A stretch of DNA of 6,012 nucleotides from NCBI GenBank assembly GCA_028274925.1, contig JAQCNR010000131.1, positions 1-6,012 of the forward strand, given 5' to 3'. Position numbers and translations under genes: made by a program. The notes beneath the pieces were generated by a model. That model did not search any database and was not told where the DNA came from. It worked only from the letters and a program-made list of their open reading frames with translations. Of the stretch, positions 1-4,804 are shown piece by piece. Every line of letters begins with the position of its first letter. The stretch's first letter is position 1. Source of the DNA: Halovenus sp. (GTDB lineage Archaea > Halobacteriota > Halobacteria > Halobacteriales > Haloarculaceae).

Positions 1-1161
1 CCCGAAGACGTACAGCCCCACCAGCGGGAACACCACGACGCCGAGTGCGAGGTCAGTTACCGGATAGCGGAGGCCACCGAGTGCGAGATACGCAAATCCA
101 AACGGCAGCGAGCAAGCGTAAAACGCCCGGAGTTTACCACGGAAAACAGCCCGGAGAGCGTCCGGATATCGCAGATACTCCTCGGGGTCATCGACCTGTG
201 TGACCCAGTTGTACGTTGTGAACGTGCCGAGACCGAGCAGCGTTCCGAAGGCAATCCCACCAGAGGGAGAGATAGCTGTCGCCGCAGCCAGGCGTTCGAG
301 CAAGAGCACAGCAACGCCGAACAGCACACCGAGGGAGACACCCACCTTCCAGACCGAGCCACTGGACCGGCTGACTTCGAGCAGTGACCGGGCCGTGTAG
401 ACGTCAGTGACCGAGCGCAGCCAGCGAAAGCGCCCCGCGTCGGTTCGCCGGAGCGAGCGGCTGGCACTCGGCGCAAAGAGCAGCGGCCCGGCAACGAGCG
501 CGCCAGCGAGGACGGCGACACTCGTCAGGGCAGTGGTCGGCGTTGGCTGGAGATAGAGCGCGTACGGCGTGAATCCAACCAATGTCGTCGGCTCGCGGAT
601 GATACCCACAATGAGGAGCGCGAGGATGACGACGAGTGCAAGCTTGCTTCGTGTTCCGATACCGGCGAGCGCGAGACTTCCTGCAGTTCCAAGTGCGAAG
701 GTGCCAGCGACAGTGACCCACAGCAACGCAAGCGAGGTGAGTGAGAGACCGCCGGTCAAGCCAATGGGGAGAAAGCCGAGAACCAGCGGCGTCAGGAAAA
801 AGAACAGGTAATAGACGATATCTTTCCAGATAAACACACCGAGTAACCGTCGCCGCGAAACTGGTAGCGTCCGGGCGGAGAAGACCAGCAAAGTCACATC
901 ACCGAGTACGTTCCGGAGCGCGTCCCGGCCAACAAGGCCGATAGTCCCGACCTGCAACCCGAAAAAGAAGACGATCGCGTGGACTCCCGCGATGATTGTT
1001 GCGACAGAACTACCGGTCAGCGAGAACAGGTACAGTCCGCCGCCGGTCAGCAACGCGGTCATCACGGGAAAGAGCAGGAAGCGGTCGCGACCGAACAGTT
1101 CGGCGTGCAGGCGGTACTCTTCGAGGAACATCCGCGAGAACAGGCGCGTCGTCAGGCTCAT
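1..1161 (-). CDS. ABC-2 type transporter permease (partial, C-terminus beyond left edge)
   Basis: An open frame of 387 codons runs from ATG at 1161 to the window edge with no stop, so the C-terminus is missing. The translation begins MSLTTRLFSRMFLEEYRLHA. It is strongly hydrophobic, with about nine or ten candidate membrane segments near residues 28-49, 53-77, 115-135, 139-166, 174-188, 210-230, 272-290, 300-317, 347-363 and 368-387. A positively charged cytoplasmic-type stretch (SARTLPVSRRRLL, 95-107) and a polar loop (residues 318-347, with DDPEEYLRYP) separate the segments. Its ATG overlaps the TGA of the upstream ATPase gene (ATGA, 1158-1161), which indicates translational coupling, so the two should form one ABC transporter in the cytoplasmic membrane. 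An exporter role is inferred from the ABC-2 style ATPase and the absence of a binding protein here. The substrate is unknown. The start is supported by the overlap and by reading-frame continuity. Confidence 0.88.
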   Translation of the reverse strand, partial: MSLTTRLFSRMFLEEYRLHAELFGRDRFLLFPVMTALLTGGGLYLFSLTGSSVATIIAGVHAIVFFFGLQVGTIGLVGRDALRNVLGDVTLLVFSARTLPVSRRRLLGVFIWKDIVYYLFFFLTPLVLGFLPIGLTGGLSLTSLALLWVTVAGTFALGTAGSLALAGIGTRSKLALVVILALLIVGIIREPTTLVGFTPYALYLQPTPTTALTSVAVLAGALVAGPLLFAPSASRSLRRTDAGRFRWLRSVTDVYTARSLLEVSRSSGSVWKVGVSLGVLFGVAVLLLERLAAATAISPSGGIAFGTLLGLGTFTTYNWVTQVDDPEEYLRYPDALRAVFRGKLRAFYACSLPFGFAYLALGGLRYPVTDLALGVVVFPLVGLYVFG

Positions 1162-1871
1162 TGTGGCGGTTCCTCCCTCACGTTCGCCTCGTAGGTATCG
1201 AGCAGGCCCGACTCCATCTCTCCGGGCGTGCCCTGGAGTCTGAGGCGGCCGCCAGCGATGATTCCAACCTCGGTACAGAGTTGTTCGGCCACCTCGACGA
1301 AATGCGTCGACAGAAAGAGCGTGTTCCCCTCCGCGCAGTACGCTTCGAGATACGATTTCACTTCGGCCTGCATCAGCGGGTCGAGGTTGACCAGCGGTTC
1401 GTCGATGAAGGCGAGGTCAGGGTCGTGAATAAACACCTGCGCGAGCATCACGCGCTGGCGTTCCCCCTCGGAGAGGTCCGAACTCAGCGTATCGATGACA
1501 CCCCGAAAGTCGAACGTGTCTGCGAGTCGCTCGATTCGGTCCTCGATATCCGACAGCGAGCGCACGTCGCCGACGAATTCCAGATACTCTCGCGGCGTGA
1601 GAAAACTCGGCGGGTCCTCTCGTTCGGGGAGGATACCGATGGAGCGACGGACCTCGATTGGGTCGCCAACGGGGTCAGTTCCGAGGACGCGTGCGCTCCC
1701 GGCGGTCGGTGTGCGCTGGCCGGTGAGAATCTCGATGGTGGTTGTCTTCCCCGAGCCGTTGGGGCCGAGTAGCCCGTACAGGTTCCCACATTCGACAGTA
1801 AGGTCGAGTCCATCGAGCGCGACGACATCGCCGTACTCCTTGCGCAGCCCATCGACCTCGATTGCAGCCAT
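1158..1871 (-). CDS. ABC transporter ATP-binding protein (ABC-2 exporter type)
   Basis: A 237-residue nucleotide-binding subunit that should hydrolyse ATP at the inner face of the membrane to drive the adjacent permease. Visible motifs in order are Walker A GPNGSGKTT (36-44), a Q-loop region GILPERED (79-86) with Glu instead of Gln, the ABC signature LSEGERQR (133-140), Walker B LAFIDEP (153-159) with catalytic E158, the D-loop NLDP (162-165) and H-loop His190 in STHF. The length is normal for a stand-alone ABC-2 ATPase. The ATG at 1871 starts the standard first strand (AAIEVDGLRKEYG) and lies 29 bases from the centre of a BoxA-like element, which fits a leaderless transcript. A weak GAGG also lies upstream. 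This is the first gene of the leftward operon and overlaps the permease start by four bases. The LSEGE signature departs from the classical LSGGQ but keeps the Ser and the Gly. The family call is firm; the substrate is not known. Confidence 0.95.
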   Translation of the reverse strand: MAAIEVDGLRKEYGDVVALDGLDLTVECGNLYGLLGPNGSGKTTTIEILTGQRTPTAGSARVLGTDPVGDPIEVRRSIGILPEREDPPSFLTPREYLEFVGDVRSLSDIEDRIERLADTFDFRGVIDTLSSDLSEGERQRVMLAQVFIHDPDLAFIDEPLVNLDPLMQAEVKSYLEAYCAEGNTLFLSTHFVEVAEQLCTEVGIIAGGRLRLQGTPGEMESGLLDTYEANVREEPPQ

Positions 1872-1896
1872 ACACCCTCATTGCGCGAGGAGTACA

Positions 1897-1903
1897 GTTA
1901 AAT
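1897..1903 (-). promoter_or_regulatory. Putative BoxA (TATA) element for the ABC operon
   Basis: On the minus strand this reads ATTTAAC, in a locally AT-rich patch. Its centre is about 29 bases upstream of the ATPase ATG at 1871. In haloarchaea BoxA lies about 27 bases before the transcription start, so transcription would begin at or within a few bases of the start codon (leaderless mRNA). Inferred from position and composition only. Confidence 0.5.
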
Positions 1904-1947
1904 CTCGGCATGAATTCACGTCAGATGACAGGACAGCAAGCGGAAAC

Positions 1948-1972
1948 GAGTCAGTATGATTTTTACTGACTC
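1948..1972. promoter_or_regulatory. Perfect 9-bp inverted repeat surrounding BoxA: candidate operator
   Basis: GAGTCAGTA (1948-1956) and TACTGACTC (1964-1972) are exact reverse complements separated by seven bases, TGATTTT. The right half of the spacer plus the first bases of the right arm form TTTTTA (1960-1965), a good BoxA centred about 28 bases upstream of the GTG at 1990. The repeat therefore encloses the likely TBP-binding site of the rightward transcript, a position where a dimeric repressor would block initiation. It lies between two divergent genes, so a terminator role is unlikely. The binding factor is unknown. Confidence 0.55.
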
Positions 1973-1989
1973 ACCCCAAAGTATCTGCT

Positions 1990-2433
1990 GTGAAGGTTGG
2001 GAGCTTTCGCGGGCGTCCGTCGAAGGCACATATGCTGTGGACTCGCGAGACAGACAGCGGCAAGCCGATGAAGCGGTTCGACGATACCCACTTCAAGCGG
2101 TGGGTCACTCACTGTGGCTTCGACTTCGACACGCGCAAACGGATCGACCACGACCGGGCCGATAGCTCTCGGACCCAGTACCGCTGTGTCTTCCGGTGGG
2201 GCAAGACCCAACAAAAGGAGGTCGAAATCGCTGACAAGGAGGTGACACTGGGCAGCCAGAAAGCGCCGCTTGCGTTTATCGAACTCGACGAAGAAGGCTA
2301 CGCCCGTGTCAAAGTCGGCGAGACGGAGGAAATTTACAATGTCGTCGAAATGCGCTACGACGGCAAAGCACTGCTGATCAAAGCGGCCAGCGGCGCAAAG
2401 AAGAAACTCGACGGCGAGAAACTCTCGCGATGA
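1990..2433 (+). CDS. Hypothetical protein, small and basic
   Basis: I do not recognise this 147-residue protein. It has no signal peptide or membrane segment and looks cytoplasmic. By my count Lys plus Arg (about 31) exceed Asp plus Glu (about 24). That is unusual in a haloarchaeon, where most cytoplasmic proteins are acidic, and a nucleic-acid or ribosome contact is a possible but unproven reason. Residues 25-52 are rich in Lys, Arg, Trp and Asp (KRFDDTHFKRWV). The C-terminal third looks beta-rich and ends in a Lys-rich tail (GAKKKLDGEKLSR). There are two cysteines, C42 and C66. The frame is bounded upstream by a TGA at 1957. GTG at 1990 fits a leaderless start behind the BoxA at 1960-1965, but ATG at 2032 (residue 15) preceded by GAAGG is a credible alternative. 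It is probably the first gene of a unit with the thioredoxin-fold lipoprotein and aTrm56. Confidence 0.8.
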   Translation: MKVGSFRGRPSKAHMLWTRETDSGKPMKRFDDTHFKRWVTHCGFDFDTRKRIDHDRADSSRTQYRCVFRWGKTQQKEVEIADKEVTLGSQKAPLAFIELDEEGYARVKVGETEEIYNVVEMRYDGKALLIKAASGAKKKLDGEKLSR

Positions 2434-2476
2434 GCGAGTCGTGACGCTCAAGACGGTGCTCCGGTAACTGTCGGCT

Positions 2477-3121
2477 ATGACGACAGACCGACCGCCATCC
2501 AGACGAGTCTTCCTCGCGGGCCTCGCCGCGGGGGCCACCGCGCTCGCGGGCTGCAGCGAGGGCGAGGCCCCAGAGGCGGGCAGCGGTCCGGAAAAACTCG
2601 AATCACCACCGGACGGGCCGCCGGTGCTCGGTGACCCGGACGCGGACATCACGCTCGAAGTCTTCGAGGATTTCAACTGCCCACACTGTCAGGACTACAA
2701 CGCCAATGGCTTTCCCGAGATTCGCTCGGCGTATCTCGACTCGGGACAGATTCGGTACGTTCACCGTGATTTACCATTTATTGACCCCACTTCGTGGCAG
2801 GCCGCGAGCGCCGCACGCGAGGTGTATCGCTCCTATGGCACACCCTTCTGGTCGTACAAGTCTGCGCTGATGAGCGAGGGCAGCCAGATCCAGAACGGTG
2901 CCCCAGAGATATTTGGCGACGTTGCGGAGGCGGAGAACCTCGACAGGGAACTAATCCAGCAGGCTGGTGCCAACCGGAAACACGACCAGCGTCTCTCCGA
3001 GGACCGAACCCGCGCCGAAGACCTCGGGATTCCCGGAACGCCCGGATTCGTCGTTGATGGCGAAGTACTGGATAGCCTCGCCGACGCCCGCGAGACACTC
3101 GACGCAAAACTCTCAGAGTGA
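2477..3121 (+). CDS. DsbA-family thiol-disulfide oxidoreductase, Tat-exported lipoprotein
   Basis: A 214-residue protein predicted to make, break or shuffle disulfide bonds outside the cell membrane. The N-terminus carries a twin-arginine signal (SRRVFLAGL, residues 8-16), then a short hydrophobic stretch and a lipobox ending ALAGC, so Cys26 is the likely lipid-anchored residue. An acidic, Gly/Pro-rich linker (27-52) leads to the thioredoxin-fold domain. Its active site CPHC (C68-C71) lies in the VFEDFNCPHCQDY context, and the cis-proline loop is GIPGTPG with P189. The central region (about 105-180) fits the DsbA helical insertion. CPHC is the dithiol of classical DsbA, but DsbG and archaeal relatives with other CxxC variants have different activities, so oxidase versus isomerase is not settled. 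It follows the basic protein gene after 43 bases without an obvious promoter, and only three bases separate it from aTrm56. No partner DsbB/VKOR is visible here. Confidence 0.92.
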   Translation: MTTDRPPSRRVFLAGLAAGATALAGCSEGEAPEAGSGPEKLESPPDGPPVLGDPDADITLEVFEDFNCPHCQDYNANGFPEIRSAYLDSGQIRYVHRDLPFIDPTSWQAASAAREVYRSYGTPFWSYKSALMSEGSQIQNGAPEIFGDVAEAENLDRELIQQAGANRKHDQRLSEDRTRAEDLGIPGTPGFVVDGEVLDSLADARETLDAKLSE

Positions 3122-3124
3122 TTC

Positions 3125-3658
3125 ATGCAGGACACTCCAGAGGTCGCCGTGTTGCGCCTGGGTCATCGACCCGGCCGTGACGAGCGAATGACGACACATG
3201 TCGGCCTCACAGCACGGGCACTCGGGGCAGACCGCGCTGTCCTCGCCAAGGACGGCGCGAGCCAACAGGGAACTATCGAGGACATTACCGACCGATTCGG
3301 CGGCCCCTTCGCCGTCGAGACGACTGACAACCCAATTGGATTCATCGAAGACTGGGACGGCACAATTGTCCACCTGACGATGTACGGCCTCCCGGTGCAG
3401 GACGTCGAGGCAGAGATTCGCGCGGACCACGAGGAGAGCCCACTGTTGGTCGTCGTCGGCGCAGAGAAAGTGCCGTGGGACGTCTACGAGAACGCCGATT
3501 ACAACGTCGGTGTGACGAACCAGCCACACTCTGAGATTGCCTCGCTTGCGGTCTTTCTCGACCATCTGTTCGAGGGCGAGGAACTGGACCGCGAGTGGGA
3601 GGACGCCGACCGCAACGTCGTGCCACAGGCCGCCGGCAAGCGCGTCGACGAAACGTAG
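3125..3658 (+). CDS. tRNA (cytidine(56)-2'-O)-methyltransferase, aTrm56
   Basis: This 177-residue protein matches the archaeal SPOUT-class enzyme aTrm56 (COG1303), which uses S-adenosylmethionine to 2'-O-methylate C56 in the T-loop of tRNA, stabilising the elbow contact with the D-loop. The diagnostic N-terminal block RLGHRPGRDERMTTHVGLTA spans residues 11-30. HLTMYGLP (83-90) follows. The knot region contains VVVGAEKVPWDVYENADYNVGVTNQPHSEIASLAVFLD (109-146, given here only as landmarks G112-E114, N132 and H135-E137), where the cofactor-binding trefoil knot is expected. The length is typical of the family. The ATG at 3125 is three bases after the lipoprotein TGA, indicating co-transcription and probably translational coupling; there is only a weak GAGTGAT Shine-Dalgarno-like match. 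The stop at 3656-3658 directly abuts the stop of the convergent dioxygenase gene. Acting in the cytoplasm, it has no obvious functional link to the exported oxidoreductase. Confidence 0.95.
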   Translation: MQDTPEVAVLRLGHRPGRDERMTTHVGLTARALGADRAVLAKDGASQQGTIEDITDRFGGPFAVETTDNPIGFIEDWDGTIVHLTMYGLPVQDVEAEIRADHEESPLLVVVGAEKVPWDVYENADYNVGVTNQPHSEIASLAVFLDHLFEGEELDREWEDADRNVVPQAAGKRVDET

Positions 3659-4645
3659 TTACTGCTCTGGCGTGGATTCTGCCCGCGGAATCTCGACCGG
3701 CGTGAGGTTCGACTCGATTTGCTCGCGTCTCCCCTCGAATTTCCCCGGCAGAACGAGTCGCTCGCCAAGTTCCGCGAGCGGTTCGTCGCTGTCGTAGCCG
3801 GGGCCGTTGGTCGCCAACTCGAAGAGGACGCCCGCGTGCTCGCGGAAGTACACCGAGCGGAACCAGTGGCGGTTGATCTGTGCCGTCGGATTGAGTCCCT
3901 CCTTGCGGACCGCGGTTCGCATCGACTCCTGGTCGTCGTCGGTCGGCGTCTGGAAGGCAACGTGATGGACCGTGCCGTGGCCCTGCCGGCCGCCTTCGAT
4001 TGTCGGCAACACGTCGACGTATTTGCCGACCGGACCCTCCGCGGCGAAGCGTGTTCGCTCGTCGCCGGGTGTATCGCCCTGTGCCTGTTCGGTGCCGACG
4101 TTCTCTAGACCCATCGTCTCGAGCAGTTCCTGCGTGGGTTGTGGGTCGGCAACCCACAGCGTCACCGAGTGGAACCCGCGAATCGCGTTCGATTCTGGGA
4201 CGAACTCCGTCCACGGTTCCGTGGGGTCGTCGTCGGGAATCTCCGTCTCGACCAGTTCGACCGGCAAGCCGTCCGGGTCGCGGAACGGCAGGACGGTTTC
4301 GCCGAAGCGCTCGACGCGGTCATGGTGCTCAACGCCGTAGTCATCGAAGCGTGATTCCCAGTAGTCGAGGCTGCCCTCTGGGACACGGAACGCTGTCCGT
4401 GAGACCTGCCCAGAGCCAACCTTGCCAGCACTCATATCCTCCCACGGGAAGAAGGTCATACTCGTCCCGGGATTGCCCTCGCTGTCGGCGTAGAAGAAAT
4501 GATAGGTGCCGGGGTCGTCCTGATTGACCGACCGCTTGACCAGTCTGAGTCCGAGTGTTTCCACCCAGAAATCGAGATTCTGCTGGGGGTCGCCCGCGAT
4601 ACAGGTAACGTGGTGAATACCGGGAGTCGATGTTGGCGCTGTCAT
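3659..4645 (-). CDS. VOC-family ring-cleaving dioxygenase (MhqO/PcpA type)
   Basis: A 328-residue, two-domain vicinal-oxygen-chelate protein resembling MhqO (hydroquinone dioxygenase) and PcpA (dichlorohydroquinone 1,2-dioxygenase), which open aromatic rings with Fe(II) and O2. Numbered from ATG 4645, the first module has GIHHVT (9-14), LGLRLVKRSVNQDDPGTYHFFYAD (31-54 region) and TFFPW (64-68). The second has GFHSVTLWV (157-165), the paired His VHHVAF (226-231) and VLFELAT (273-279). By family comparison the metal site should be a His of HH 11-12, a His of HH 227-228, and E276. All are present, so the enzyme is probably active, though the real substrate may be another quinol, catechol or electrophile. 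The frame can extend to GTG 4687, but the family normally starts just before GIHH, and a BoxA-like AATTGAA lies 28 bases before the ATG. It is divergent from the kinase and convergent with aTrm56. Confidence 0.88.
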   Translation of the reverse strand: MTAPTSTPGIHHVTCIAGDPQQNLDFWVETLGLRLVKRSVNQDDPGTYHFFYADSEGNPGTSMTFFPWEDMSAGKVGSGQVSRTAFRVPEGSLDYWESRFDDYGVEHHDRVERFGETVLPFRDPDGLPVELVETEIPDDDPTEPWTEFVPESNAIRGFHSVTLWVADPQPTQELLETMGLENVGTEQAQGDTPGDERTRFAAEGPVGKYVDVLPTIEGGRQGHGTVHHVAFQTPTDDDQESMRTAVRKEGLNPTAQINRHWFRSVYFREHAGVLFELATNGPGYDSDEPLAELGERLVLPGKFEGRREQIESNLTPVEIPRAESTPEQ

Positions 4646-4667
4646 ACGCTCAGTAGGGGTCGGACCC

Positions 4668-4676
4668 ACTTCAATT
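4668..4676 (-). promoter_or_regulatory. Putative BoxA for the dioxygenase gene
   Basis: The minus strand reads AATTGAAGT, centred about 28 bases upstream of the ATG at 4645, the spacing expected for a leaderless haloarchaeal transcript. The match to the BoxA consensus is weak. The GGGTC/GACCC palindrome (4657-4667) lies between it and the start codon, a typical repressor position. Confidence 0.35.
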
Positions 4677-4785
4677 CGCGCTGACACCGGTGTTACTGCC
4701 GGCTAACTGAGCGTTCGGCTCGAAGGGTGTAAATTGAACTAGCAAATACCAGTTAAGTAAGGAGCGAGAAGGGTGGCGAAGAGTC

Positions 4786-4804
4786 GGGTCGGCGGAGCCG
4801 ACCC
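4786..4804 (+). promoter_or_regulatory. Hairpin immediately before the kinase start codon
   Basis: GGGTCGGC (4786-4793) and GCCGACCC (4797-4804) are perfect reverse complements around a three-base GGA loop, giving an eight-pair, GC-rich stem whose last base touches the A of the ATG at 4805. As RNA it could hinder ribosome access or be an end structure of a short leader. As DNA it is a palindrome that a dimeric regulator could bind. No Shine-Dalgarno site lies between it and the ATG. The frame has no ATG, GTG or TTG between the upstream stop (TAA 4754) and 4805, so a start upstream of the hairpin is excluded. Confidence 0.55.

Larger units (their letters stand above)
4646..4804. promoter_or_regulatory. 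Divergent promoter region between dioxygenase and kinase, rich in inverted repeats
   Basis: This 159-base spacer separates two divergent genes and must hold both promoters. On the minus strand AATTGAA (4670-4676) is placed correctly as BoxA for the dioxygenase. On the plus strand GTTAAGTAA (4752-4760) would place kinase transcription near 4784; AAATTGAA (4731-4738) is an alternative. Repeats seen are ACGCTCAGT (4646-4654) with its exact reverse complement ACTGAGCGT (4706-4714); AATTGAAGT on the minus strand (4668-4676) against AATTGAACT on the plus strand (4732-4740, eight of nine matching); a palindrome GGGTC-G-GACCC (4657-4667); and a hairpin at 4786-4804 with the same GGGTCGG arm. No gene is visible inside. 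Confidence 0.6.

Noticed and set aside
996..1772. Long plus-strand open frame of 258 codons
   Set aside because: It lies antisense to the ABC ATPase and permease, is Arg-rich and low-complexity, and has no recognisable motif. The minus-strand frame has all ABC motifs.
1956..2165. Short plus-strand open frame beginning at ATG 1956
   Set aside because: It starts inside the inverted repeat and promoter, and it overlaps the better-supported 1990-2433 gene in another frame with no recognisable product.
2431..2450. Small inverted repeat TGAGCG / CGCTCA at the stop of the basic protein gene
   Set aside because: The stem is only six pairs with an eight-base loop and no T-tract follows. It is too weak to call a terminator and is probably incidental.
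1963..2676. Long minus-strand open frame of 237 codons
   Set aside because: It spans two well-supported plus-strand genes and their spacer, and its composition is typical of a GC-rich antisense shadow.
2768..2783. AT-rich stretch inside the DsbA-like gene resembling a BoxA
   Set aside because: It encodes part of the thioredoxin-fold domain (HRDLPFID), and no start codon of a separate gene lies at the right distance. It could at most be an internal promoter for aTrm56, which the sequence alone does not support.
3342..4214. Minus-strand open frame of 290 codons
   Set aside because: It crosses the junction of aTrm56 and the dioxygenase in a different frame and is extremely Arg-rich, which is typical of a shadow frame in GC-rich DNA.
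4000..4527. Plus-strand open frame of 175 codons
   Set aside because: It is antisense to the dioxygenase, whose own frame carries the conserved VOC motifs, and its product is Arg/Ser/Pro-rich with no motif.
4646..4687. N-terminal extension of the dioxygenase to GTG at 4687
   Set aside because: The 14 extra residues have no family counterpart and would cover the likely BoxA and a palindrome. ATG 4645 places GIHH at the usual position.
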